Assembly (NCBI RefSeq): GCF_003206575.1
Contig: NZ_PZJO01000002.1
Location: 208,006 to 272,005, forward strand
Length of the DNA: 64,000 nt
Origin: Salinicola endophyticus
GTDB taxonomy: Bacteria; Pseudomonadota; Gammaproteobacteria; Pseudomonadales; Halomonadaceae
Direction: 5' to 3'
Part shown: piece after piece, positions 1 to 8,919 of the stretch
Numbering within the stretch: the stretch's first letter is position 1
Layout of the letters: each line of letters starts with the position of its first letter
The notes under the pieces: model-generated
The model's database searches: none
What the model saw: the letters and a program-made list of their open reading frames with translations, nothing else
What the model was told of the DNA's origin: nothing
Translations under genes and position numbers: made by a program

Positions 1-82
1 GGTTGCTGGCGGTGACGTTCATGCGCTGAGAGTTGGCCGTCAGCGCCGAGCCTGAAATTTCGAAAACACTGAACATCGACAT
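1..82 (-). CDS. flgC: Flagellar basal-body rod protein FlgC (N-terminal part only)
   Basis: Only the first 27 codons are inside the window; the gene runs off the left edge. The translation begins MSMFSVFEISGSALTA and continues through an NSQRMNVTASN stretch, the conserved N-terminal helix shared by rod, hook and filament axial proteins. FlgC is a proximal rod subunit exported by the flagellar type III apparatus. The ATG lies 4 bases after the flgB stop, so the two are co-transcribed from the right. The rest of the rod and hook operon presumably continues outside the window. Confidence 0.93.
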   Translation of the reverse strand, partial: MSMFSVFEISGSALTANSQRMNVTASN

Positions 83-86
83 CGGT

Positions 87-506
87 TTACTCCGGTTGCA
101 TCGCCTTCTTCAGCCCCTGAATGCGACGGCTGACGAAGGTGACATCCGCCTGGTAGCGGACCGAGTTATCGGCGAAAGCGGCACGCTCGCGGTTCATGTC
201 GACGGTGTTCCCGTCGAGACTGGGCTGATCCGGCACTCGATAGAGGAGATCGTCGACGCCCGAGACGCGCGGCCCTTCGGCCGCGATATGCCGGCTGGAG
301 GTGCGGGTCAGCGAGAGACCGCCCTCACCTGCCGAACGCCCCTGCTGCATGGCCCGATCGAGCTCGGCACGAAAGTCGAAGTCACGCGCCTTGAAGTTGG
401 GGGTGTCGGCATTGGCTATGTTGTTGGCCAGCACTTTCTGGCGTTCGGCGCGCAGATTGAGCGCCTCTTGCTGGTAGCGCAGCGCACTCTCCAACTTGTC
501 GAACAT
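87..506 (-). CDS. flgB: Flagellar basal-body rod protein FlgB
   Basis: The product is 139 residues, the normal FlgB size. It has the family's N-terminal helix (LRAERQKVLANNIANADTPNFKARDFDF around residues 18-45, the axial-protein ANNIANADTPNFKA signature) and a C-terminal helix containing NTVDMNRERAAFADNSVRYQ. FlgB is the first rod subunit, sitting on the MS-ring/export gate. An AGGAG sequence lies 9 bases before the ATG. It is the first gene of a leftward flgBC operon, divergent from flgA, which is the usual arrangement in gammaproteobacteria. Confidence 0.97.
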   Translation of the reverse strand: MFDKLESALRYQQEALNLRAERQKVLANNIANADTPNFKARDFDFRAELDRAMQQGRSAGEGGLSLTRTSSRHIAAEGPRVSGVDDLLYRVPDQPSLDGNTVDMNRERAAFADNSVRYQADVTFVSRRIQGLKKAMQPE

Positions 507-782
507 GCCGATGATCTCCTGATGATGGCCGGACGGCGGCGCTCATGAAGCCCCCTAGCCGCCAGCTTTCTTGGACAGGGTGGAGAATAGCGGCGAGTTA
601 CGCATGGCAAACTCGTAAACAGACCGTCAATTGCACGTCATTTCCTGCGATACCCCCACCCTCATCGTTCTACAATCGCTTTCCATGATGGAAAGAACCG
701 TGCAGACCAGGCTCGACAGGCACGACTCGCTGGCAGGTTCTTTTCGATGCCGACACGAATTGCATGCAGTTGGATCGATGCC
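507..782. promoter_or_regulatory. Divergent flgB/flgA intergenic region with a 17-bp palindrome
   Basis: The 276 bases between flgB and flgA must hold the promoters of both the rod operon and flgA. A perfect inverted repeat, CTTTCCAT-G-ATGGAAAG, lies at 679-695. No convincing sigma 28 box is visible here. In FlhDC-controlled systems these are class II promoters, so an FlhD4C2 site would be expected, but I cannot align one with confidence. The palindrome could be an operator for another factor. Confidence 0.5.
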
Positions 783-1550
783 ATGACAGCGCCCAGATCG
801 GAAGACCCGCAAGACCTCTGGCTCGCACGCCACCCACGCCTGCGGCGACTGCTGCTGAGTGGCGCCGGCATGCTGCTGCTGGCACTGTTTGGACTGGCAC
901 TGCTACCTCTGCCTTCGATCGCTCAGGCGCAGGAGACCGGTAATGAAGATCCGCTGGCCGCCAGCGTGAAGCGCTTCTTGCTCACCCAGACGCGCTCGCT
1001 CGGCGATCAGGTCAGCGTCGAAGTCCACGACAACACCGCCCGCCTCGGCCCCTGCGCAGCACCGGAGCCGTTCCTGCCGCGCCCGGGAACCCCCCAGGGC
1101 CGCGTCACTGTCGGCGTCAACTGTCAGGGAGAAGGACGTGCTCGTTATGTTCAGGCGACGGTCTCGGCCAGCGTCAGGCATCTGGTGGCGGCACGTACGA
1201 TCGAGCCCGGCGACCCCATCGTTGCCTCGGCACTGGCATGGCGAACCTCGGATGTCACTCGGCTCCAGCGCGGCTACCTGAGCGAAATGCCCGATGCGGC
1301 CGGACATGTCGCCACTCGTCGTATACCCGCCGGCGCGACATTGACCGATGCCATGGTGAGACAGCCCTGGCTGGTCAAGCGCGGCGACACCGTGGTACTG
1401 ATCGCCCAGGGCCAGGGGTTCCGCGTCAGCCGTAGCGTCGAAGCGCTGGAGAATGGCGGCATGGGCAACACCATCCGCCTCAAGACCGAGGGCAATCAGA
1501 TCCTGCAGGGCCAGGTCACCGGCCCCGACCAGTTGCGCGTCAACTTCTAG
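783..1550 (+). CDS. flgA: Flagellar P-ring assembly chaperone FlgA
   Basis: FlgA is the periplasmic chaperone needed to build the P ring from FlgI. The protein has a hydrophobic signal segment (about LLLLALFGLALLPLPS, ending in IAQAQ, a plausible signal-peptidase site). A mature part follows, ending in the SAF-like domain typical of FlgA: VRHLVAARTIEPGDPI, IPAGATLTDAMVRQPWLVKRGDTV and a C-terminal NTIRL...GQVTGPDQLRVNF. The start is uncertain. ATG codons at 747, 783 and 870 are in frame. I chose 783 because 747 gives a very long n-region, but 747 cannot be excluded. It is divergent from flgBC and followed by flgM, the standard order. Confidence 0.93.
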   Translation: MTAPRSEDPQDLWLARHPRLRRLLLSGAGMLLLALFGLALLPLPSIAQAQETGNEDPLAASVKRFLLTQTRSLGDQVSVEVHDNTARLGPCAAPEPFLPRPGTPQGRVTVGVNCQGEGRARYVQATVSASVRHLVAARTIEPGDPIVASALAWRTSDVTRLQRGYLSEMPDAAGHVATRRIPAGATLTDAMVRQPWLVKRGDTVVLIAQGQGFRVSRSVEALENGGMGNTIRLKTEGNQILQGQVTGPDQLRVNF

Positions 1551-1611
1551 CGCGGATACAACCTCAAGGCGCAATTGCAAACTTTTTTTACAAAACTCTG
1601 CGTGGCCGGCT

Positions 1612-1638
1612 TTCAGTTTCGGCCATGGCTGCCGATAA
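1612..1638 (+). promoter_or_regulatory. Sigma 28 (FliA) promoter for flgM
   Basis: A TTCAGTTT box, an 11-base spacer and a perfect GCCGATAA box match the FliA consensus TAAAGTTT-N11-GCCGATAA at 14 of 16 positions. It lies 73 bases before the flgM start and after the flgA stop. flgMN is known to have a FliA-dependent class III promoter in enterics, so placement and sequence agree. Confidence 0.85.
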
Positions 1639-1710
1639 TCCTTGCAAGCGGGCCAAGGCCCTACCCTATCGGCAAGCACATGACCGTGGGCATCGCCCAG
1701 AGGTAACGAC

Positions 1711-1989
1711 ATGAAGATCGACCAGACAAACTCGCTGACACGCCTGACGCAGAGCGACGCCCTCGACCAGAAGCGCAACGTCAAGCAGGCCGAGAGCGCA
1801 TCATCCCCGGCGGGCTCGACCACGACGCTGAGCCAGATCGATACCCAGAACACCAGCGGCGATATCGATACCGCCCGAGTCGCCGAGGTCCGTCAGGCCA
1901 TCGCCGATGGCACGCTGCAGCTCGACACCAGCAAGATCGCCGACGGCCTGATCCAGAGCGTACGCGACATGCTCGACGAGCGCGGCTGA
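1711..1989 (+). CDS. flgM: Anti-sigma 28 factor FlgM
   Basis: FlgM binds and inhibits FliA until the hook is finished and it is exported. The 92-residue product starts MKIDQTNSLTRLT, has a low-complexity middle, and ends with the sigma-binding helices (RVAEVRQAIADGTLQLDTSK followed by IADGLIQSVRDML), as in other FlgM proteins. Its partner FliA is encoded at the other end of the flagellar block in this window. It is followed 51 bases later by flgN and preceded by a sigma 28 promoter. Confidence 0.95.
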   Translation: MKIDQTNSLTRLTQSDALDQKRNVKQAESASSPAGSTTTLSQIDTQNTSGDIDTARVAEVRQAIADGTLQLDTSKIADGLIQSVRDMLDERG

Positions 1990-2040
1990 GCGCCAACGCC
2001 CCCTCGTCCTACTTTGGCACATTCCTCTCGAGAGCCTTAG

Positions 2041-2493
2041 ATGATCGTCACAGACCTGCTCACCGAACAGTTGCACCAGCTCGAACAGCTTCTGGATACG
2101 CTGACGGCAGAACGGGAGTGCCTGAAGGAGGGCCGCGCCGACGGTGAGGTTCTCAACACGCTCGCAGCCAACAAGCAGGCGCAACTTGCCGAACTCGAAC
2201 GCCTCGAACATCTGCGTCGCGAAGCGCAGCAGGCGCAAGGCCTGGGGGATGGCGCCCGCGGCGCCGAGCAGCTGGCCAGTCACCACAACGCCGATGCGCT
2301 CTGGCGTCAGATTCGCCAGCAGGCGGACCGCCTGAAACAGATGAACCGCCTCAATGGCTTTGTCATCTCCCAGCGCATGGAACACAACCAGCGTGCGATC
2401 GATTTTCTCGAACGTGCCGTGGGTGGCAGCGTCTATGGTCGCAACGGCCAGGCCAAGCCCAAGAATTTCAGCGGCATCAGCTCCCGCGCCTGA
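2041..2493 (+). CDS. flgN: Flagellar export chaperone FlgN
   Basis: FlgN is the cytoplasmic chaperone for the hook-filament junction proteins FlgK and FlgL. The 150-residue sequence is almost wholly helical and coiled-coil-like, with regular charged heptads (LTEQLHQLEQLLDTLTAE near the N-terminus, LEHLRREAQQAQ in the middle). The C-terminal part carries NRLNGFVISQRMEHNQRAID, a segment typical of the FlgN family. Length and position after flgM match the family. It probably shares the flgM promoter. Confidence 0.93.
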   Translation: MIVTDLLTEQLHQLEQLLDTLTAERECLKEGRADGEVLNTLAANKQAQLAELERLEHLRREAQQAQGLGDGARGAEQLASHHNADALWRQIRQQADRLKQMNRLNGFVISQRMEHNQRAIDFLERAVGGSVYGRNGQAKPKNFSGISSRA

Positions 2494-2840
2494 TATTCCT
2501 CGCCGGACTTCCCGTGCCAGCTCCGCGCCAATATATGAGGTCATGACCTCATCGTCGATGCCCATCACCGGGGCAGTCAGATCACGATAGACTTCCAAGC
2601 CAGGCAAAATCACAGGTATTTTCGAGCACCTTGCCTGGCGGCGTTTCTCGCGCTTCCCTCTATACATCCCTATCGAAGCACCTGGCGCAATGCAGCTATT
2701 GGCTGGCGCTCTCTTCTGGCCAGACCTGGGCAAGCTCCTGTTTTCTCTAATCAACTACGCCGACACCCCTCCTGGCGGCCGCATCGCACCTCAGACGCTG
2801 CCTCCAATACATTTTTTCACAAAAAGCGCCAATCTTTCTC
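2494..2840. other. AT-richer intergenic region upstream of fliC with an 18-bp palindrome
   Basis: About 350 bases with no convincing coding sequence separate flgN from the fliC promoter. A perfect palindrome, ATGAGGTCATGACCTCAT, is at 2535-2552. A 9-bp hairpin with a long loop (GCCAGGCAA at 2599-2607, TTGCCTGGC at 2631-2639) could end flgMN transcription, though it lacks a clear T-run. The rest appears unstructured. Confidence 0.5.
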
Positions 2841-2867
2841 TAAAGCTCCCCGGGGTAGCGCCGATAA
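2841..2867 (+). promoter_or_regulatory. Sigma 28 (FliA) promoter for fliC
   Basis: TAAAGCTC, an 11-base spacer and a perfect GCCGATAA box match the FliA consensus at 14 of 16 positions. It lies 103 bases before the fliC ATG, leaving a leader of roughly 95 bases. This is the expected class III control of flagellin. Confidence 0.92.
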
Positions 2868-2970
2868 ATGGGACAACGGCCAAGGGGCCGTTGCAGCAGG
2901 ATCCGACAGCCATTCGACGTTCTGCGGATCAGGCCCAAATCGCCCTCTCATTTGAGAAAGGAATACGACA

Positions 2971-3867
2971 ATGGCAGTTATCAATACCAACATCACCGCT
3001 CTGATCGGTCAGAACAACCTGAACAAGTCGCAGAGCCAGCTCTCGACCGCCATGGAGCGTCTCTCCTCCGGCCTGCGTATCAACAGTGCCAAGGACGACG
3101 CCGCCGGCCAGGCCATCGCCAACCGCATGAGCAGCCAGATCACTGGTCTCAATCAGGCTAGCCGTAACGCCAACGACGGTATCTCTCTGTCTCAGACCGC
3201 CGAAGGCGCCCTGGACCAGGTCAACGACAACCTGCAGCGCATCCGTGAGCTGACCGTTCAGGCTCAGAACGGCACCAACAGCGCCGACGACATCGATTCC
3301 ATCCAGAAAGAAGTCAACCAGCGTCTGGAAGAGATCAACCGCGTCACCGATCAGACCACGTTCAACGGCACCAACGTCTTCAAGACCAGCACCAGCAGCT
3401 CCTCCTTCAGCATCCAGGTCGGTGCTAACGATGGTGAAACCATCAGCATCACCATCGGCGGGGCCAGCGCTTCCGGTACTTCGACCAACGCTTCCAGCGG
3501 CTGGAACATGTACACCAGCACCGCAACTGCCGGTGCATCGGCTGCCAACGGTGGCTCGCGCTCTGTCAGCGCCAGCGGCTTCGACGTGCTCGCCGACGAC
3601 GCGCTCAAGATCCTCGACAACAAGCTCAACAACGTTGACACCGAGCGCAGCAACCTGGGTGCGGTCCAGAACCGTTTCGAAACCGCCATCGACAACATCA
3701 CCACCACGTCCACCAACCTGTCGGCAGCCCGTTCGCGCATCGAAGATGCCGACTACGCCACCGAAGTGTCGAACATGACCCGCGCGCAGATCCTGCAGCA
3801 GGCCGGCACCTCGGTCCTGTCCCAGGCGAACCAGACCCCGCAGACGGTCCTCTCGCTGCTGCGTTAA
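2971..3867 (+). CDS. fliC: Flagellin
   Basis: This is the major filament subunit, polymerising outside the cell after type III export. At 298 residues it is a short flagellin. It has an intact N-terminal D0/D1 ([20 protein letters not shown], then [20 protein letters not shown]) and an intact C-terminal D1/D0 ([20 protein letters not shown], ending TVLSLLR). The central variable region (about 130-205) is small and very rich in Ser and Thr, for example TSTSSSSFS and [13 protein letters not shown], so it offers many O-glycosylation sites. A ribosome site (GAAAGGAA) precedes the ATG. The next gene is a large glycosyltransferase, which suggests the filament is glycosylated. Confidence 0.97.
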   Translation: MAVINTNITALIGQNNLNKSQSQLSTAMERLSSGLRINSAKDDAAGQAIANRMSSQITGLNQASRNANDGISLSQTAEGALDQVNDNLQRIRELTVQAQNGTNSADDIDSIQKEVNQRLEEINRVTDQTTFNGTNVFKTSTSSSSFSIQVGANDGETISITIGGASASGTSTNASSGWNMYTSTATAGASAANGGSRSVSASGFDVLADDALKILDNKLNNVDTERSNLGAVQNRFETAIDNITTTSTNLSAARSRIEDADYATEVSNMTRAQILQQAGTSVLSQANQTPQTVLSLLR

Positions 3868-3888
3868 TCCCTCCCCAGGGAGTGATGG

Positions 3889-3915
3889 AAGGCCGGCATC
3901 TTGCCGGCCTTTTTC
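3889..3915 (+). terminator. Rho-independent terminator of fliC
   Basis: AAGGCCGGCA and TGCCGGCCTT form a 10-bp stem with a 3-base loop followed by further T residues. It starts 22 bases after the fliC stop. It would isolate the highly expressed fliC transcript from the glycosyltransferase gene. Confidence 0.93.
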
Positions 3916-4046
3916 GTTATCCAGCCGCCGTTCCCACAACCGCGGCGGAGAATGGAGCCGACATAGGCAACTATTCGCCGCTTCGCCCTTCTCGAGACAT
4001 GGGAAGCTAGAGACACTTCTCACATCCTGCCGGAACATCGCCGCTC

Positions 4047-7000
4047 ATGAACCATAGCCAACACGTCCCAGCCCCGCTGCAAAAGCGATTCATGGACCTC
4101 TATCGGCGAGGTGACTATCAGCATGCCAGGAAAGAAGCCGAATCCTTGGCCCAGCGCTTCCCACAGGATGCCTTCTCCTGGAAAGCGTTGGGCAATAGCC
4201 AGCTGCAGACTGGCGATGCCGCAGGCGCGCTCTCTTCACTGGAGCAGGCCAAGACGCTGACCCCGACGGACCCACTGGTGTTGACGGCTCTGGCGAAAGC
4301 GTACTTCAAGCAGGGCCAGAAGGAGCGGGCTTTCGATCTGCAGACCCGCAGCCTGGAGATCGACGGTGACAGCGCGCAGGCTCATTTCAACATGGCGAAC
4401 ATGTGTTATGAGATCGGCGCCTATCCGCGTGCGGAAAAACATCTGGCGCAAGCCGAGAAGGCAGGACATCCAGAAGCCGAAATCCTGGCGATGCGCAGCA
4501 TTCTATTTTCGCTGCATTTTGAGTTCCAGAAGGGCCTGGACGCGCTTGAGCGCCTGCATACGCTCAAGCCGGAAGACCCCTCGGTTCTCAACACGCTCGG
4601 CAACTATCACAAGGACATGACCGACTTCGCAGCGGCGGAGCGTTACTACGCCCAGGCGCTGCGTCTGAGCCCGCAATACTACACGGCCTACTCCAACGGA
4701 CTGCTGAACGACCACTACAACCCCGCGGCCACGGTCGAAAGCATCCTGCTCAAATCCAAGGCCTGGCGAGACCACTTCACGCCATCGCGGCTGTTGGCGC
4801 ATGACGCCAAGGACCGCACCCCCGATCGCCCGCTCAAGATCGGACTGCTCTCGAGCAACCTTCGGGTTCACCCGGTCGGCTGGATGGTGAGCAGTGCACT
4901 GGAGAACCTGGCCAGCGATATCGAGATCTACGCTTACACCGATAACGACGCTCACGACCCGATTGCCGAAAAAGTCAAACGGCGCTGCCATTGGGTACCC
5001 ACCTATCATCTAAGTCATCAGCAGCTCGCCGATAGAATTTTTGCCGACGATATCGACATCCTGATCGACCTGGCGGGTCACGGGGCCCAGAGCCGACTCC
5101 CGGTCATCGATATGAAGCCGGCGCCCCTGATCATCAAATGGGTGGGCATGCAGATCAGCAGCATGGGCATGGAGGCGTTCGACTACTTCCTGAGCGACCC
5201 GTATGAAACGCCGCCTGGCGTGGATCATCTCTATACCGAGAAACTGATCCGGCTGCCCAATGACTATATCTGCTATACGCCGCCCGCCTATACGCCCGCG
5301 ATCACACCGTTGCCGGCCATCAGCAATGGATACGTGACCTTCGGCTGTTTCAACAACCCCGCCAAGGTCAACGATGTCATGCTGGGCGAATGGGCCAAGC
5401 TGATGCACCAGGTGCCCGGCAGCCGCCTCTTCCTGAAAGGGGGGCAGTACACCAGCCCGGACGTGTGCCAACGCATCCTGTCCACACTCGAGCACCATGG
5501 CATCGACTCCGGGCGCGTTTTGCTCGAGGGACCTTCGGATCACGCAGCGCTGCTCAAGAGCTACAACCGTGTCGATATCGCCCTGGATACCTGGCCCTAC
5601 TCCGGCGGGCTGACGACCTGCGAGGCGCTGCTGATGGGCGTCCCCGTGGTCACGCATGTCGGGCCGACCTTCGCCGGACGACACAGCGCGACGCACCTGT
5701 CGAACGCCGGCATGTCGGAACTGGTCACGGATAGCTGGGAAGCTTTCCGTGAGCGAGTGATCGAACTCGCATCCGATCTGCCGAGTCTGGCGGTGATCCG
5801 AGCGGCCCTGAGAACCTATCTCGAACACTCCCCGATCTGCGATGCGCCCAAGTTCGGCCGCCATCTGCGCAAGGCGCTGCGAGCCGTCTGGCAGCGCTAT
5901 TGCGAGAACGCAGCCCCGGCCGCGCTTAGCTTCGACGGTCATGGGCGCGCCTATTTCGAAGATGGCGACGAGCCGGTGGAGATACCTCGCCCGCCGACGC
6001 TCGACACGGATGAGGGCTTCGGCTGGCCGATCGAGGAGTCGATCATCGCCATCGACAACGGCGGCCAGCTCCTGAACGACAGCAAGGTCGAACAGCTGCT
6101 GACTGACGAACGCCTGGAGCTGATCGTATTCGATCCGTCAGGGGATGCCGCTCATCACCCCATGAGTCGCGCCGAGCGCGTGCACTACTATGCCGGCCAT
6201 GGCCTGGGCACGGGCTCCCCGGCGACACTGTTCACCCCGAGCCCCAACTCGTCGCCCCCCCTCCCCGGCGATAGCCAGCATGAGCAGCAGGCACAGGCAG
6301 CAGCTGAGCCAACCGATTTCGACACCCTGGCGCTGGATAGCATCGAGGGCCTACCGGCCCTGGACTGGCTGGTGCTGGACGACACCTGCGATGCTGCCGA
6401 CATTCTGAGCCACGGCACCCGGTCGCTGGCCCCGGCGGTGCTGATTCAGATCAAGGTTGCCTTCCAGCCGACACATGAGCGCCAGCCCGATATCGGCGAG
6501 ATTCAGCGCTGGGCCAAGGAAAACGGCTTTTGCCTCTATCACCTGCACGACCAGCAACACCGCAGCGCCCTGCCCGCGGATGAAGCCAGTGCCGAGATGT
6601 TTGCGTCCGAGCTGCGCTCGGCCCAGGCGCTGCTGCTACCCGACCCGGACCGCATGACGGCCATGGGCGACAGGCAGCGGATGAAGCTGGCTTTCCTCCT
6701 GCACGTCGTCTACGGACTCAAAGATGTGAGCGGCAGTTTGCTGCAACAGCTGGATGCCGGGCTCGCCCGCCGCTATCTCGACAGGTTCTTGTCCTCGGAG
6801 AGTGACGAACTGCAGGCCACGTTGCCCGCGCCTCAGGGCGACGCCAGCCCGCGACCGGCGATCGACATGGCGCCCGACGACGTTCAACGCCGTCCCTTGG
6901 AACGCCTACGCAGCGCCCTTGGCCAGCGCAAGCTATGCCTGATCGACACCGGCAACCAGGCCAATCACGGCATCATCAAGCGGGGAATGCACGGCATTTT

Positions 7001-8789
7001 CCGTACATTGCAGGGTGCCGACTGCCCGGTGGAGTGGATAGATGCCGATAAGATTGAACCCAAGACCATGCTCACGCTGGCCACGTCCGCGGATCATGTC
7101 CTGCTGGGGGGCAATCGCTACTTCGATTTTTCGCTCAACATCAGCGGCTATGGGAGCAGCAATGTCTTTCATAGCCATGGGCGCCCCATCATCGGTGCGG
7201 TCAATGACCACCCGTATGCCGATTTCATGCTCGACAGGATGCGCAACGCCTCGCCCAGTGGACTATTCGTCGCGCGGGCCTCGTTGAGTAGCGAACTCGC
7301 ATTTGTCAGACCCGATATCTCTTCCATCTTCAGCCCAACGACGGAGTCGTCTCCGCAGGCGTGGGAAGGTTGCGACAGACCGCACCTGGAACGAGAGATA
7401 GACATCCTGGTGCCACTCAACCTGAGCTACGCGCCGCGTGCAGAGGCTCTGCATCGCGACATGCTGGACAGGGCCGCGAGTTACGGCGCTGACTACGTCA
7501 AACTCGTGGATGAGGTACTCGAACAGTTCACCGATTTCGCACGCCCCCTGCTACCGCTCTTCCGAGAAGCCTATCAGCGTATTTTCGGATACGAATGGCA
7601 TGTCTCCTATCCATGGTCGGAAGAGGACGAGCGGTTGTTGGGCCTGCTTAGCCTCCTAGACGACGTGAGCCGCGGGCGCGCCCGAATCAGGGCCATCGAG
7701 ATACTGGCGCAGATGCCCTCCTCGGCCAATATCGTGGTGCTGGCACCAGAGATCGCCAGGCAAGTCCTGGGAAGTTTCGTTGGTGCCGAGGCCATTCGCC
7801 ACTGGCAGTTCATCGGCGAGAAGACCTTCGAGGAACTGCAGTCGCTGTATACACAGGCTCGCTATGTGCTGAACGTCTCCCCGACCTATCACGACTGGTT
7901 GCATGAGCGCATCCGGCATGCAGCGATCTCGGGTTGCGCCATTCTTTCCAATCTGACGCAGCGCGCCGATCAATTCTTCGATCAGGGCGAGGACATCCTG
8001 TTCTTCGAGCACACCGCCCATGACGCGCTCTACTCGGAAGATCCGAGCCGCAGTGAGTCATTGGGTTTCGCCGCACAGGATAAAGTCAAGACTCAGCTAC
8101 CCAGCGAAAAGAAGACCTTCGCCAACGCCATCGACGCGTATGCCGACTATCTGGAGACATTCGGTAGACAACTGAGCGATGCCGGTTTCGTTGCTGACAC
8201 ACAGCAAGCGGTCAGATTGCCCGACGCACCCTTCATGAGCGATGCAGAGAAGGAGCTATTCCGCGATGCACTGACTCGCGCAAGCAGCTACTTCGAATTT
8301 GGCTCAGGGGGCTCTACCGTCTGGGCGATCGAGAGCGGTCTCGAGGTCGAAGGCGTCGAGAGTGATGGAAAGTGGCTTGATGTCGTCAAGGCAAAACTCG
8401 GCGAAAAGTGCCGCTCGACCTATATAGACATCGGCCCGACGGGCGCCTGGGGTTTCCCCACGTCAGAGGTGGCGATTGCCAACTATGGCAACTATAGCCG
8501 CCATATCCTTGATTTTGCCAAGCCGTTCGATTTGACACTGATCGATGGAAGATTTCGTGTCGCTTGTACGGTGGCCACCGTCATTCATATCCTGAAGACG
8601 GCTGACGATATCGGCAAACCTCGGATTTTCATCCACGACTTCTGGAATCGACCCAATTATCATGTCGTGCTCGACTATCTGCAGCCGATACGCCGAGTCG
8701 ACACTGCGGGCCTCTTCCGCGTCAAGTCTAATCTTGTCATCGAGGATCTGGAGAAGAGACTTGCCGAGTTTCTCAACGATCCTCGTTGA
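4047..8789 (+). CDS. Giant TPR / SPINDLY-family glycosyltransferase with additional C-terminal domains; probable flagellin glycosyltransferase
   Basis: This 1580-residue multidomain enzyme is probably cytoplasmic, since no signal peptide is seen. Residues about 10-225 are TPR repeats (e.g. DAFSWKALGNSQLQTGDAAG). Residues about 260-620 are an O-GlcNAc-transferase/SPINDLY-like catalytic module, with LKIGLLSSNLRVHPVGWM and a donor-site stretch around DIALDTWPYSGGLTTCEALL then GVPVVTHVG. A Pro/Gln/Ala-rich linker follows, then a region with an LDSIEGLPALDWLVLD motif. Residues about 960-1350 form a second glycosyltransferase-like part ending in a CgeB-type segment (NVSPTYHDWLHERIRHAAIS, GCAILSN). 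The last 190 residues resemble a Rossmann methyltransferase (FEFGSGGSTVWAIE, LTLIDGRFR). Its place directly after fliC and its similarity in plan to large flagellin glycosyltransferases of pseudomonads suggest that flagellin is the acceptor. That role is inference. Domain borders are estimates. Confidence 0.8.
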   Translation: MNHSQHVPAPLQKRFMDLYRRGDYQHARKEAESLAQRFPQDAFSWKALGNSQLQTGDAAGALSSLEQAKTLTPTDPLVLTALAKAYFKQGQKERAFDLQTRSLEIDGDSAQAHFNMANMCYEIGAYPRAEKHLAQAEKAGHPEAEILAMRSILFSLHFEFQKGLDALERLHTLKPEDPSVLNTLGNYHKDMTDFAAAERYYAQALRLSPQYYTAYSNGLLNDHYNPAATVESILLKSKAWRDHFTPSRLLAHDAKDRTPDRPLKIGLLSSNLRVHPVGWMVSSALENLASDIEIYAYTDNDAHDPIAEKVKRRCHWVPTYHLSHQQLADRIFADDIDILIDLAGHGAQSRLPVIDMKPAPLIIKWVGMQISSMGMEAFDYFLSDPYETPPGVDHLYTEKLIRLPNDYICYTPPAYTPAITPLPAISNGYVTFGCFNNPAKVNDVMLGEWAKLMHQVPGSRLFLKGGQYTSPDVCQRILSTLEHHGIDSGRVLLEGPSDHAALLKSYNRVDIALDTWPYSGGLTTCEALLMGVPVVTHVGPTFAGRHSATHLSNAGMSELVTDSWEAFRERVIELASDLPSLAVIRAALRTYLEHSPICDAPKFGRHLRKALRAVWQRYCENAAPAALSFDGHGRAYFEDGDEPVEIPRPPTLDTDEGFGWPIEESIIAIDNGGQLLNDSKVEQLLTDERLELIVFDPSGDAAHHPMSRAERVHYYAGHGLGTGSPATLFTPSPNSSPPLPGDSQHEQQAQAAAEPTDFDTLALDSIEGLPALDWLVLDDTCDAADILSHGTRSLAPAVLIQIKVAFQPTHERQPDIGEIQRWAKENGFCLYHLHDQQHRSALPADEASAEMFASELRSAQALLLPDPDRMTAMGDRQRMKLAFLLHVVYGLKDVSGSLLQQLDAGLARRYLDRFLSSESDELQATLPAPQGDASPRPAIDMAPDDVQRRPLERLRSALGQRKLCLIDTGNQANHGIIKRGMHGIFRTLQGADCPVEWIDADKIEPKTMLTLATSADHVLLGGNRYFDFSLNISGYGSSNVFHSHGRPIIGAVNDHPYADFMLDRMRNASPSGLFVARASLSSELAFVRPDISSIFSPTTESSPQAWEGCDRPHLEREIDILVPLNLSYAPRAEALHRDMLDRAASYGADYVKLVDEVLEQFTDFARPLLPLFREAYQRIFGYEWHVSYPWSEEDERLLGLLSLLDDVSRGRARIRAIEILAQMPSSANIVVLAPEIARQVLGSFVGAEAIRHWQFIGEKTFEELQSLYTQARYVLNVSPTYHDWLHERIRHAAISGCAILSNLTQRADQFFDQGEDILFFEHTAHDALYSEDPSRSESLGFAAQDKVKTQLPSEKKTFANAIDAYADYLETFGRQLSDAGFVADTQQAVRLPDAPFMSDAEKELFRDALTRASSYFEFGSGGSTVWAIESGLEVEGVESDGKWLDVVKAKLGEKCRSTYIDIGPTGAWGFPTSEVAIANYGNYSRHILDFAKPFDLTLIDGRFRVACTVATVIHILKTADDIGKPRIFIHDFWNRPNYHVVLDYLQPIRRVDTAGLFRVKSNLVIEDLEKRLAEFLNDPR

Positions 8790-8810
8790 CTAGGCAACGT
8801 CTATCACAAA

Positions 8811-8843
8811 GCCCAGGTGGACATGATCTTGTCCCACCTGGGC
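8811..8843. terminator. Hairpin between convergent glycosylation genes
   Basis: GCCCAGGTGG and CCACCTGGGC form a 10-bp stem around a 13-base loop, sitting between the convergent glycosyltransferase gene and the minus-strand operon. There is no strong T-run on either side, so it is a probable rather than certain bidirectional terminator. Confidence 0.6.
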
Positions 8844-8919
8844 CATACTCCTCTATATGTCCAAAGCCACCGATGGCCGCGCTCCGCCGAACTGAGGCCC
8901 GCTAGCCCGTCCCAGCGGC

